Assembly (NCBI RefSeq): GCF_009697225.1
Contig: NZ_WIND01000007.1
Coordinates: 62,001 to 126,000 of the forward strand
Source: Halovulum marinum
GTDB lineage: Bacteria; Pseudomonadota; Alphaproteobacteria; Rhodobacterales; Rhodobacteraceae
Direction: 5' to 3'
Length of the DNA stretch: 64,000 bases
The position numbers and the translations under genes were made by a program. Below are positions 45,789 through 54,077 of the stretch, piece after piece. Within the stretch, counting starts at the first letter, position 1. Each line of letters starts with the position of its first letter. The notes beneath the pieces are model-generated. The model saw only the letters and a program-made list of their open reading frames with translations, was not told the origin of the DNA and did no database searches.

Positions 45789-47726
45789 TCAGTTCAGGTA
45801 GTCGTCGGTGGTGCGCACCTTGGGGCGCGCCGGCCCGGCGAACGGGTTGTTCTCGGAATGGTACTGCGCGTTGACCCGGCAGTCGTCGCACATGCGGATC
45901 ATCCGGCCCTTGTCGCTGTCGGCGAACATCGGGTGCTTGCCCTCGAGCTGCGCGACGATGCGCTCGATGGTGGACTTCACGCCGAAAAGCTTGCCGCATT
46001 CGACGCAGGCGTAGGGCTCTTCCTCCTTCAGCACGCGTTGGCGCAGCGCCGCGTCCGAGGTGTCGAAGCGCGGCTCCAGCGTGATCGCGTCCTCGGGGCA
46101 GACGTTGGCGCAGATGCCGCACTGCAGGCAGGCGTCCTCCTGGAACAGCAACTGCGGGCTGTCCGGGTTGTCGCCCAGCGCCCCGGACGGGCACAGCCCG
46201 GCGCAGGACAGGCACAGCGTGCAGGCGTCGAGGTCGACCAGCACCGCGCCGTAGGGCGCGCCGGCGGGCAGCGGGATCGGCTGCTCGACCGCGCCGCGCA
46301 GGGCCTTGACCGCGGTCCGGGTGACCTGCCGCCGCGCGCCCATCACCAGCACCGGCTCGGCCAGCCGCTCGGCCGTGCGCCCGTAAAGCGCGTCGCTCAG
46401 CGCGTCCGGATCGGCCGGATCGAGCAGGCGCAGCGGCGCGCCGTCCAGCAGCGCCCGGGTCAGCGCCGCCTCGTGGTCCAGCGCCGTGCGCTCGGTGCGC
46501 GGCGCAAGCAGGATGTCCACCGCGCCGAAGCCGCTGGCCAGCGCCGCCAGCACCTCGGCGTGGCCGAAGCCGGAAATCGTCTCAAGCTCCAGCGGGATCA
46601 CGTCGGCGGGCAGGCCGCGGCCGAAGCGCGCGCCCAGCCGGATCATCTCGGCGCCGTGCTCGGCATCATGAACCAGCAGGCGCGGCGTGCCGCCGCCGGC
46701 CTTGGCATAGGTCGCGGCCAGCTTGCGCATCCGCGTGAACAGGGTCTGCGGCGACGGCGCGTCGTAGCTGATCGCCCCCGACGGGCACAGCGCCGAGCAG
46801 GCGCCGCAGCCGGCGCAGATCAGCGGATCGACGGCGACGTGATCGCCGTCGGGGCGGATCGCGCCGGTCGGGCAGGCGTCCAGGCAGCGGGTGCAGCCGG
46901 TCTGCCGCGCCCGCGAATGCGCGCACAGATGCTCCTCGAGCGTCACATAGAGCGGCTTCTCGAAGGTGCCGATCATGTGCGAGGCCTCGTGCACCGCCGC
47001 GGCCACCGCCAGCGGATCGCCGGGATCGGCGCGCAGATAGCCGTCGCGCTTGTGGTCCGCCGGGAACAGCGGCGTGCCGCCCGACAGATCGAGAAGAACG
47101 TCGCACTCGGCGGCGCCGCCGTCGCGCGGCGCGCTCAGCGCGAAGCCGCCGCGCCCGCCGGGCCGCAGCTGCCGCAGCGCATCGATCTGCAGCCGGAACC
47201 GGCCCAGCGAGCCCTCGGCCTTTCGCAGCGTGCCCGTCACCGCGTCGAACGCGCGGCTCAGCGGCAGCTCGTCGCCCTCGGGCAGCAGCGCGGTGACGGT
47301 CAGCGTCTGCGCCAGCCGCTCGGCGGCGGGCAGCGCCACCTCGGCGCGGCCGATGACGATGCACATGCCGCCCGAGACCACGTCCAGCGTGCGTACCGGG
47401 ACCGGGGCCATCGCCGCCTCGGCGACCAGCGCGGCCATCTTCGGCGCGGCGTCGGCGTCGTCGGTCCAGCCGGCGCGGTCGCGCAGGTCGACGAAGCCGG
47501 GGGCGTCGACGCCAAGCTCGTCGGCCAGGTCCTGGAACACCGCCTGCTCCTGGCCGCAGGCGATGCGGCAGCCGCCAGCCTTCAGCGCCTCGGCGGCGGT
47601 GCCCAACTCGCGCGTACACAATGCCGTGTGCACCCGGCTGCAGGTCATCCCGGTGGCGTCCGCGATCCGGTCGCGGTCGATTGCCTGCGATCCCTCGCAA
47701 TCGCACAGCAGCAGCTTTTCGGCCAT
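45789..47726 (-). CDS. Multi-cluster 4Fe-4S ferredoxin protein of the fdh locus
   Basis: 645 residues, cytoplasmic, no membrane helix. An N-terminal Cys-rich part (LLLCDCEGS, TCSRVHTALC, GGCRIACGQE) recalls the HdrA N-terminus. Two pairs of 4Fe-4S motifs follow: CTRCLDACPTG and CAGCGACSALCPSG (about 285-320), CTLCLSCAGLCPSG and CLQCGICANVCPED (about 510-560). A C-terminal CVECGK...MCDDC pair (about 590-625) could bind zinc or iron. ATG 47726 follows GGGAGGAAAC. It lies back to back with DUF3305 and DUF3306. Probably an electron carrier between the cytoplasm and this system, or an assembly factor. Confidence 0.85.
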   Translation of the reverse strand: MAEKLLLCDCEGSQAIDRDRIADATGMTCSRVHTALCTRELGTAAEALKAGGCRIACGQEQAVFQDLADELGVDAPGFVDLRDRAGWTDDADAAPKMAALVAEAAMAPVPVRTLDVVSGGMCIVIGRAEVALPAAERLAQTLTVTALLPEGDELPLSRAFDAVTGTLRKAEGSLGRFRLQIDALRQLRPGGRGGFALSAPRDGGAAECDVLLDLSGGTPLFPADHKRDGYLRADPGDPLAVAAAVHEASHMIGTFEKPLYVTLEEHLCAHSRARQTGCTRCLDACPTGAIRPDGDHVAVDPLICAGCGACSALCPSGAISYDAPSPQTLFTRMRKLAATYAKAGGGTPRLLVHDAEHGAEMIRLGARFGRGLPADVIPLELETISGFGHAEVLAALASGFGAVDILLAPRTERTALDHEAALTRALLDGAPLRLLDPADPDALSDALYGRTAERLAEPVLVMGARRQVTRTAVKALRGAVEQPIPLPAGAPYGAVLVDLDACTLCLSCAGLCPSGALGDNPDSPQLLFQEDACLQCGICANVCPEDAITLEPRFDTSDAALRQRVLKEEEPYACVECGKLFGVKSTIERIVAQLEGKHPMFADSDKGRMIRMCDDCRVNAQYHSENNPFAGPARPKVRTTDDYLN

Positions 47727-47810
47727 GTTTCCTCCCGTCGGGCGGCACCGGGCCGCCCGGGCGCCAAGATCAGCACGTTCGCGCGGCGGCGGCAAGTCCC
47801 GCGGGGGGCT

Positions 47811-47838
47811 TTGCGCGCCGCGCGGAATGTGCATAGGC
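47811..47838 (+). promoter_or_regulatory. Putative promoter of the plus-strand fdh run
   Basis: TTGCGC (47811-47816), 16-base spacer, ATAGGC (47833-47838), in the 164-base divergent gap before the DUF3305 gene. It would leave a leader of about 45 bases before ATG 47891, which has AGGGAGA. Confidence 0.45.
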
Positions 47839-47890
47839 TGATGCGAAAGACCACCTAAGGCGCGGCCCCAGCGCCGCAAGGGAGACCGCC

Positions 47891-48442
47891 ATGCCAGATC
47901 CCCAGGCCCTGATGCCGCTGGGCATCGTGCTGCGCCGCCGCCCGGGCGTGACGCGCTGGGCGCGCTGGTCCTGGCAGGCGGTGGACGTGCTGCCCGGCGC
48001 CGGCCCGGCCGCCTGGACCGAGCTGCGGCGCGAGGGCGAGACCGTCGACTTCCACGCCGCCACCGTGCCGCTGGAGCTGTTCCGCACCGACACCGAGGCC
48101 TATGCCGAGGCGCTGGCCGCGGGCGTGCCGTCGGTCGCGGTGGTGTTCGAGCCGGCGCGCGGCGAGGCGCGGCCGCGGGTGCTGCGCGCCACGGTTTCCG
48201 CCTACCAGGCGCAGGACGAGCTGGACAGCGGCGAGCTGGTGGTCGATCCGGTGCCGATGCCGCCGGGCCTGCTGGCCTGGGTCGATGACTTCCTGCGCGC
48301 GCACCATGCGCCCGAGCCGTTCGTCAAGCGCCGCCGCGACCGCCATCGGGTGGACCTGAAGGAGGACGGCAGGGGCGATCCGCGCATCGCCCAGGACAGC
48401 GACGTCTACCGCGCGCCGCGCGGCGGCAGGGGCGCGCGATGA
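47891..48442 (+). CDS. DUF3305 family protein
   Basis: 183 residues. It opens MPLGIVLRRRPGVTRWARWSW and includes VDFHAATVPLELFRTDTEAYAEAL and a C-terminal PPGLLAWVDDFLRAHHAPEPFVKRRRDR, all typical for DUF3305. No signal peptide; no catalytic motif. Its stop overlaps the DUF3306 start (ATGA). DUF3305 and DUF3306 accompany formate dehydrogenase and TorD genes in many proteobacteria. A maturation or chaperone role is inferred from that association. Confidence 0.88.
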   Translation: MPDPQALMPLGIVLRRRPGVTRWARWSWQAVDVLPGAGPAAWTELRREGETVDFHAATVPLELFRTDTEAYAEALAAGVPSVAVVFEPARGEARPRVLRATVSAYQAQDELDSGELVVDPVPMPPGLLAWVDDFLRAHHAPEPFVKRRRDRHRVDLKEDGRGDPRIAQDSDVYRAPRGGRGAR

Positions 48443-49131
48443 GCGGCGACCGCGATTTCTGGTCGCGCCGCCGCGCCGCGGTGCAGGCCGAGCAGGAAGC
48501 CGAGGCCCGCAAGGAGCAGCAGGCCGAGGTCGAGGCCGGCCGCGCCGAGCTGGAGGCGCTGCCCGACGAGCAGGTGCTGGAGCGGCTTGATCTGCCGGAC
48601 CCGGACACGCTGCAGCCGGGCGACGACTTCGCCGCGTTCCTGCGCGACGTGGTGCCCGAACGCCTGCGCCGCCGGGCGCTGCGGCGGCTGTGGCGCAGCA
48701 ACCCGGTGCTGGCCAATCTCGACGGGCTGAACGACTACGACGCCGACTACACCGCCGCGGCGACCGACGCGCCCAACCTGCGCACCGCCTACCGCGTCGG
48801 CCGCGGCCTGCTGCGCCATGTCGAGGCGCTGGCGGCGGAGGCGGCCCCCGCGGACGCGCCCGGGGCGGATGCGCCGACGGGCGCGGCCGACGCGGACCCC
48901 GGCCCGGCATCCGCACTGACCGCCGGCCCTGCTTCCGACCCGGCTGCCGACCCGGCCCCCGATCCGGTGCCGCACCAGGCATCGGCGAAACCTGCGGACC
49001 CGGACCCGACAGCCGCCGGTCAGCCGGGCCGGGATTCGGGGGCGCCCGAGGACCCCGCGTGGGGCGAAACGCCGGAAGACGGTTCGCCTTTGCCTCGCAA
49101 GCGGCGGATAACATTCTCGTTTAATGGCTAG
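48439..49131 (+). CDS. DUF3306 family protein
   Basis: 230 residues. Conserved part at 1-135: DFWSRRRAAVQAEQEAE, LPDEQVLERLDLPDPDTLQPGDDF and RRALRRLWRSNPVLANLDGLNDYDADYT. The remaining 95 residues are a disordered Asp/Pro/Ala-rich tail with an echoing DPA[AP]DP pattern, ending in a basic RKRRITFSFNG. It is coupled to DUF3305 by an ATGA overlap. Function unestablished; the tail looks like an adaptor or tether. Confidence 0.87.
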   Translation: MSGDRDFWSRRRAAVQAEQEAEARKEQQAEVEAGRAELEALPDEQVLERLDLPDPDTLQPGDDFAAFLRDVVPERLRRRALRRLWRSNPVLANLDGLNDYDADYTAAATDAPNLRTAYRVGRGLLRHVEALAAEAAPADAPGADAPTGAADADPGPASALTAGPASDPAADPAPDPVPHQASAKPADPDPTAAGQPGRDSGAPEDPAWGETPEDGSPLPRKRRITFSFNG

Positions 49132-49232
49132 ACAGACGCCCCTGTTCGGGTGCAACATCCTGTTCAAGTCACCCATGAACGAAAAATCGGTGACGCTGGG
49201 AGGACGCCCCGCCGGGGCGGTGGAGGTTTCAA

Positions 49233-49844
49233 GTGTCGGCGCTTGCCGATAGACCCGACATCGCGGATGAAGATCGCCTGCGGGCGGATCTGTACGATTT
49301 CATCGGCACGCTGCTGGCGCGGCCGCCGGACGCGGCCCTGCTGCGGCACTGCGGCGGGCTGATCGGCGACGCGACGCCGCTGGGGCAGGCCGTCGGGGCG
49401 CTGGCGCGCGTCGCGCAGGCCAGCAACCCCAAGGGCGCCGAGCGCGAGTTCAACGCGCTGTTCATCGGCCTCGGCCGGGGCGAGTTGCTGCCCTATGCCA
49501 GCTTCTATCTGACCGGGTTCCTGAACGAAAAGCCGCTGGCGGTGCTGCGCAACGACATGCGCGCCCGCGGCATCAGCCGCGCGCCGACGGTGTTCGAGCC
49601 CGAGGACAACATCGCCAGCCTGTGCGAGATGATGGCCGGGATGATCCTGGGCCGGTTCGGCGCGCCGGCGCCGCTGGACGCGCAGCGCGAGTTCTTCAAC
49701 CGGCACATCGGCCCGTGGGCGGGCCATTTCTTCACCGATCTCGAGGCGGCGGACGCCTCGGTGTTCTATGCGCCGGTGGGCGCGATGGGCGCCGCCTTCG
49801 TCGAGATCGAGAAGCAGGCGTTCCGGATGATGGTGACCGAATGA
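49233..49844 (+). CDS. TorD/DmsD family molecular chaperone
   Basis: 203 residues, all-helical. Markers: RADLYDFIGTLLARPPDAALL, AEREFNALFIGLGRGELLPYASFYLTGFLNEKPL split across 80-110, and EDNIASLCEMMAGMI. Family knowledge: binds the Tat signal peptide and helps insert the Mo/W cofactor into the catalytic subunit before export. The start is GTG 49233 with GTGGAGG seven bases upstream; a GC-rich small hairpin (49205-49219, CGCCCC/GGGGCG) precedes it. The likely client is the catalytic subunit encoded 0.4 kb downstream. Confidence 0.9.
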   Translation: MSALADRPDIADEDRLRADLYDFIGTLLARPPDAALLRHCGGLIGDATPLGQAVGALARVAQASNPKGAEREFNALFIGLGRGELLPYASFYLTGFLNEKPLAVLRNDMRARGISRAPTVFEPEDNIASLCEMMAGMILGRFGAPAPLDAQREFFNRHIGPWAGHFFTDLEAADASVFYAPVGAMGAAFVEIEKQAFRMMVTE

Positions 49845-49902
49845 GCGCGCATCGGGCGCGGCCGGCATCCGCCGGCGGACAGAACGGAAGGGAGAGAGAG
49901 TG

Positions 49903-50091
49903 ATGGCAAAAGACGACAAGGGCGCCAGCCGCCGCGACTTCCTGAAACTCGCCTCGGTCTCGGCGCCTGCCGCGGCCGTGGCGGTCGTCGCCGCGCCGCA
50001 GGCGGCCGAGGCGGCAAGCGAGCAGGGCGGGGGCGACGGGCTGCGCGACACGCCGCACACCCGCGCCTATTTCGAGACCGCCCGGTTCTGA
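49903..50091 (+). CDS. Formate dehydrogenase region Tat-target small protein
   Basis: 62 residues. Twin-arginine motif SRRDFLKLASV near residue 9 followed by a hydrophobic Ala/Val stretch (SAPAAAVAVVAAPQAAEA). The mature part is only about 25 residues (GLRDTPHTRAYFETARF), with the typical ending HTRAYF.TARF. ATG 49903 with GAAGGGAGAG upstream is preferred over GTG 49900. It belongs to the small Tat proteins always found beside fdhA. The role is not known; a membrane anchor or assembly partner is possible. Confidence 0.9.
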   Translation: MAKDDKGASRRDFLKLASVSAPAAAVAVVAAPQAAEAASEQGGGDGLRDTPHTRAYFETARF

Positions 50092-50096
50092 CCGGC

Positions 50097-50212
50097 GCCT
50101 GCCGCCCGGCCCGGCAACGGGACGGCGGCCAGATCCAGCCTGCCGCCCGGCCCCGCCAGGGGCGCGCGGTCCTGACCCAGCAAGGCCGGAGACCGCTCCG
50201 GACCCAGCAAGG
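50097..50212 (+). promoter_or_regulatory. Repeat-containing leader of the catalytic subunit gene
   Basis: The 130-base gap between the Tat-target and fdhA genes holds two exact direct repeats. GCCTGCCGCCCGGCCC lies at 50097 and 50138. GACCCAGCAAGG lies at 50174 and 50201; the second overlaps the fdhA Shine-Dalgarno. Between the latter lies the hairpin CCGGAG-ACCG-CTCCGG (50186-50201). This layout could modulate fdhA translation. Confidence 0.55.
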
Positions 50213-50221
50213 AGAAACGAG

Positions 50222-53200
50222 ATGCTGAGGAAAAAGACGAACGGGACCGCCCGCCGCCCCGCCCGCGGACTGATCGCCGGGGCCGCCAACGCGACCGTGG
50301 ACCGCCGCGCCTTCCTGCGCGGCTCGGGTCTGGCGATCGGCGGGCTGGCCGCGATCGGCGCCACCGGCGGCACCGTGACCCGCGCCACCGCACAGGAGGC
50401 CGTGCAGGGCGCGATCGAGACCCGCAAGTCGGTCTGCACGCACTGCTCGGTCGGCTGCACGGTGATCGCCGAGGTCGACAACGGCGTGTGGGTCGGCCAG
50501 GAGCCCGGCTGGGACAGCCCGTTCAACCTGGGCGCACACTGCGCCAAGGGCGCCTCGGTGCGCGAGCATGCCCACGGCGAGCGGCGGCTGCGCTACCCGA
50601 TGAAGAAGCAGGGCGGCGACTGGGTGCGGATCAGCTGGGAGCAGGCGATCAACGAGATCGGCGACAAGATGCTCCAGATCCGCGATGAAAGCGGGCCTGA
50701 CAGCGTCTACTGGCTGGGCTCGGCCAAGCATTCCAACGAGCAGGCCTACCTGTTCCGCAAGTTCGCCGCCTACTGGGGCACCAACAACGTCGACCACCAG
50801 GCGCGGATCTGCCACTCGACCACGGTTGCCGGGGTAGCGAACACATGGGGCTACGGCGCCATGACCAACTCCTACAACGACATCCACAATTCCCAGGCGA
50901 TCTTCCTGATCGGCGGCAACCCGGCCGAGGCGCACCCGGTCAGCCTGCTGCACCTGCTGCGCGCCAAGGAGCAGAACAACGCGCCGTTGATCGTGTGCGA
51001 TCCGCGCTTCACCCGCACCGCGGCCCATGCCGACGAATACGTCCGCTTCCGGCCCGGCAGCGACGTGGCGCTGATCTGGGGCATCCTGTGGCACATCTTC
51101 GACAACGGGTGGGAGGACAAGGAATTCATCCGCACCCGCGTCTGGGGCATGGATCAGGTCCGCGACGAGGTCGCGAAATGGGCCCCGGACGAGGTCGAGC
51201 GCGTCACCGGCGTGCCGGAAAGCCAGCTCAAGCGCGTGGCGCGCACGCTGGCCAACAACCGCCCCGGCACCGTGATCTGGTGCATGGGCGGCACCCAGCA
51301 CACCAACGGCAACAACAACACCCGCGCCTACTGCATCCTGCAGCTTGCGCTGGGCAACATGGGCACCTCGGGCGGCGGCACCAACATCTTCCGCGGCCAT
51401 GACAACGTGCAGGGCGCGACCGACCTGGGCGTGCTGGCCGACACGCTGCCCGGCTATTACGGGCTGGCGGACGGCTCGTGGGCGCACTGGGCCCGCGTCT
51501 GGGAAGAGGACCTGGACTGGCTCCGCGGCCGGTTCGCGGTGATGGAGAAGGCCGGGGCCGACGGCGCCGACCGGATGATGATCAACGAGACCGGGATCCC
51601 GGTGTCGCGCTGGATCGACGGCGTGCTCGAGGACAAGGAGAACCTGGACCAGCCCGACAACACCCGGGCGATGGTGTTCTGGGGCCACGCGCCGAACTCG
51701 CAGACCCGGCTGCCCGAGATGAAGACGGCGATGGAGAAGCTCGACCTGCTGGTCGTGGTCGATCCGTACCCGACGGTCTCGGCGATCATGCAGGACCGCA
51801 CCGACGGCGTGTACCTGCTGCCGGCGGCGACCCAGTTCGAGACCCGCGGCTCGGTCACCGCGTCGAACCGTTCGCTGCAGTGGCGCGAGCAGGTGGTCGC
51901 GCCGCTGTTCGAGTGCCTGCCCGACCAGACGATCATGAAGCTGTTCGCGGACAAGTTCGGCTTTGCCGACCGGATGTTCCGCAACATCGCCATCGAGGGC
52001 GACGAGCCCTCGGTCGAGGACATCACCCGCGAATACAACCGCGGCATGTGGACCATCGGCTATACCGGCCAGTCGCCGGAGCGGATGAAGTTGCACATGG
52101 AGAACCAGCACACCTTCGACAAGACCACGCTGCGTGCGATCGGAGGCCCGGCCGACGGCGACTACTACGGCATGCCGTGGCCGTGCTGGGGCACCGCCGA
52201 GATGAAGCATCCCGGCACCGCCAACCTCTACGACATGTCGCTGCCGGTGTCCGAGGGCGGGCTGACCTTCCGCGCCCGCTTCGGGGTCGAGCGCGACGGC
52301 CAGAACCTGCTGGCCGAGGGCGTCGCCTCAGCGAACTCCGAGATCCAGGACGGCTATCCCGAGTTCACCATGCAGATGCTGATGGACCTGGGCTGGGATG
52401 GCGATCTGACCGACGAGGAACGCGCCTCGATCGAGAAGGTCGCGGGCTACATCCGTCAGGAAGCGAGCGAAAGCAGCGGAGAGGGCCAGCAGAGCACCGA
52501 GGTCGGCGAGCAGTCGCAGCAGGGGCCGTACCCCTCGGACTACGCCGAGAAGGTGGGCGGCGTGAACTGGAAGACCGACCTGTCGGGCGGCATCCAGCGG
52601 GTCGCGATCAAGCACGAGTGCGCGCCCTTCGGCAACGCCAAGGCCCGCGCGGTGGTGTGGACCTTCCCCGATCCGGTGCCGCTGCACCGCGAGCCGCTGT
52701 ACTCCAACCGCCGCGACCTGGTGGCGGATTATCCGACCTACGAGGACAAGAAGTTCTGGCGGGTGCCGACGCTCTACGCCTCGATCCAGAAGCAGGACTT
52801 CAGCAAGGATTTCCCGATCATCCTGACCTCGGGGCGTCTGGTCGAGTACGAGGGCGGCGGCGACGAAAGCCGGTCGAACCGCTGGCTGGCCGAGCTGCAG
52901 CAGGACATGTTCGTCGAGATCAACACGCGCGACGCCAACAACCTGGGCGTCCGCGACGGCGCGCAGGTCTGGGTCGAGGGCCCCGAGGGCGGCAAGGTCA
53001 AGGTAATGGCGATGATCACCGAGCGGGTCGCGTCCGGCGTCGCCTTCATGCCGTTCCACTTCGGCGGCCACTGGCAGGGCGAGGACCGGCGGTCGATGTA
53101 CCCGAAGGGGGCCGACCCGTATGTGCTGGGCGAAAGTTCGAACACCGCGCAGACCTACGGCTATGACAGCGTCACCCAGATGCAGGAAACCAAAGCTACG

Positions 53201-53224
53201 CTCTGCCGGATTTCGGTGGCGTAA
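50222..53224 (+). CDS. fdhA: Formate dehydrogenase catalytic (alpha) subunit, Cys type
   Basis: 1000 residues. Twin-arginine signal DRRAFLRGSGLAIGG near residue 28, so it is exported folded. The N-terminal 4Fe-4S site is Cys72, Cys75, Cys79 and Cys107 (CTHCSVGC...CAKG). The active-site residue is Cys197 next to His198 (QARICHSTTVAG), replacing selenocysteine, with no in-frame UGA. MGGTQHTNGNNNTRAYCIL and GGGTNIFRGHDNVQGATDLG are pterin-binding stretches. It oxidises formate to CO2 with a bis-MGD Mo or W cofactor. The N-terminus carries about 25 extra basic residues before the Tat motif. AAGGAG precedes ATG 50222. Electron flow would go to the beta and gamma subunits. Confidence 0.96.
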   Translation: MLRKKTNGTARRPARGLIAGAANATVDRRAFLRGSGLAIGGLAAIGATGGTVTRATAQEAVQGAIETRKSVCTHCSVGCTVIAEVDNGVWVGQEPGWDSPFNLGAHCAKGASVREHAHGERRLRYPMKKQGGDWVRISWEQAINEIGDKMLQIRDESGPDSVYWLGSAKHSNEQAYLFRKFAAYWGTNNVDHQARICHSTTVAGVANTWGYGAMTNSYNDIHNSQAIFLIGGNPAEAHPVSLLHLLRAKEQNNAPLIVCDPRFTRTAAHADEYVRFRPGSDVALIWGILWHIFDNGWEDKEFIRTRVWGMDQVRDEVAKWAPDEVERVTGVPESQLKRVARTLANNRPGTVIWCMGGTQHTNGNNNTRAYCILQLALGNMGTSGGGTNIFRGHDNVQGATDLGVLADTLPGYYGLADGSWAHWARVWEEDLDWLRGRFAVMEKAGADGADRMMINETGIPVSRWIDGVLEDKENLDQPDNTRAMVFWGHAPNSQTRLPEMKTAMEKLDLLVVVDPYPTVSAIMQDRTDGVYLLPAATQFETRGSVTASNRSLQWREQVVAPLFECLPDQTIMKLFADKFGFADRMFRNIAIEGDEPSVEDITREYNRGMWTIGYTGQSPERMKLHMENQHTFDKTTLRAIGGPADGDYYGMPWPCWGTAEMKHPGTANLYDMSLPVSEGGLTFRARFGVERDGQNLLAEGVASANSEIQDGYPEFTMQMLMDLGWDGDLTDEERASIEKVAGYIRQEASESSGEGQQSTEVGEQSQQGPYPSDYAEKVGGVNWKTDLSGGIQRVAIKHECAPFGNAKARAVVWTFPDPVPLHREPLYSNRRDLVADYPTYEDKKFWRVPTLYASIQKQDFSKDFPIILTSGRLVEYEGGGDESRSNRWLAELQQDMFVEINTRDANNLGVRDGAQVWVEGPEGGKVKVMAMITERVASGVAFMPFHFGGHWQGEDRRSMYPKGADPYVLGESSNTAQTYGYDSVTQMQETKATLCRISVA

Positions 53225-53241
53225 GGACGAGGAGAGAAAAA

Positions 53242-53835
53242 ATGGCAAGAGCGAAGTTTCTCGTCGACGCCGAGCGCTGCATCGAGTGCAACGCCTGCGT
53301 CACCGCCTGCAAGAACGAAAACGAGGTACCCTGGGGCATCAACCGGCGCCGCGTGGTGACGATCCAGGACGGCAAGCCGGGCGAGCGCTCGATCTCGGTC
53401 GCCTGCATGCACTGCTCGGACGCGCCGTGCATGGCCGTCTGCCCGGTGGACGTCTTCTACCAGACCGAGGACGGCGTGGTGCTGCACTCCAAGGACCTGT
53501 GCATCGGCTGCGGCTACTGTTTCTACGCGTGCCCGTTCGGCGCGCCGCAGTACCCGCAGGCCGGCAACTTCGGTTCCCGCGGCAAGATGGACAAGTGCAC
53601 CTTCTGCAACGGCGGCCCGGAAGAGAACAACTCCAACGCCGAGTTCTCGAAATACGGCCGCAACCGGATCGCCGAGGGCAAGCTGCCGATCTGCGCCGAG
53701 ATGTGCTCGACCAAGGCGCTGCTGGCCGGCGACGGCGACGTGGTGTCGAACATCTACCGCGAGCGCGTCGTCGCCCGCGGGTTCGGCTCCGGCGCCTGGG
53801 GCTGGGGCACCGCCTACGACCAGAAGGGCGGCTGA
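53242..53835 (+). CDS. fdhB: Formate dehydrogenase Fe-S (beta) subunit, FDH3 type
   Basis: 197 residues with four 4Fe-4S motifs: CIECNACVTACK, CMHCSDAPCMAVCP, CIGCGYCFYACP and the split CTFCN...CAEMCSTKAL. Family knowledge: carries electrons from the catalytic subunit to cytochrome b. No signal peptide, so it would be exported by hitch-hiking with the Tat-bearing alpha subunit. There is no C-terminal membrane anchor, in contrast to FdnH. The start is 17 bases after fdhA, with GGAGAG upstream. Confidence 0.95.
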   Translation: MARAKFLVDAERCIECNACVTACKNENEVPWGINRRRVVTIQDGKPGERSISVACMHCSDAPCMAVCPVDVFYQTEDGVVLHSKDLCIGCGYCFYACPFGAPQYPQAGNFGSRGKMDKCTFCNGGPEENNSNAEFSKYGRNRIAEGKLPICAEMCSTKALLAGDGDVVSNIYRERVVARGFGSGAWGWGTAYDQKGG

Positions 53836-53841
53836 CCGCCC

Positions 53842-53896
53842 GGCCGCGTCCGCGCGGCCCTTCCGATCAGGCCCGGCCTCTGCAAGGGGGCCGGGC
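53842..53896 (+). terminator. Two hairpins after fdhB
   Basis: GGCCGCG-TCCG-CGCGGCC (53842-53859) and GCCCGGCC/GGCCGGGC (53871-53896) follow the fdhB stop, without T tracts. In the 242-base gap before the gamma subunit gene they may reduce read-through or stabilise the upstream mRNA. No gene was found in the rest of the gap (53897-54077). Confidence 0.4.
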
Positions 53897-54077
53897 GCTT
53901 GCCTTCGGGGCGTCGGCATGTGCGTGCGCCGCAATGCGCGCCGTCGGCCCGCCGCCGTCCGGGCGTCGGCGCGGCGGGCGCGGCAGACCGGCGATGGCGC
54001 TCGACCCCGCCCCCCGATTGGATAATGCTGCCGCGGAAACACCGCCCCGCGCGCGACCAGCAAGGAGGTCTTTACCC

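Noticed and set aside
45858-47858. A 666-codon plus-strand frame opposite the multi-ferredoxin gene
   Set aside because: The opposite strand carries four clear 4Fe-4S motifs; the plus-strand product is Arg/Ala/Gly-rich and featureless.
50809-50817. Selenocysteine at the formate dehydrogenase active site
   Set aside because: The codon is TGC (Cys197) in QARICHS, not TGA.
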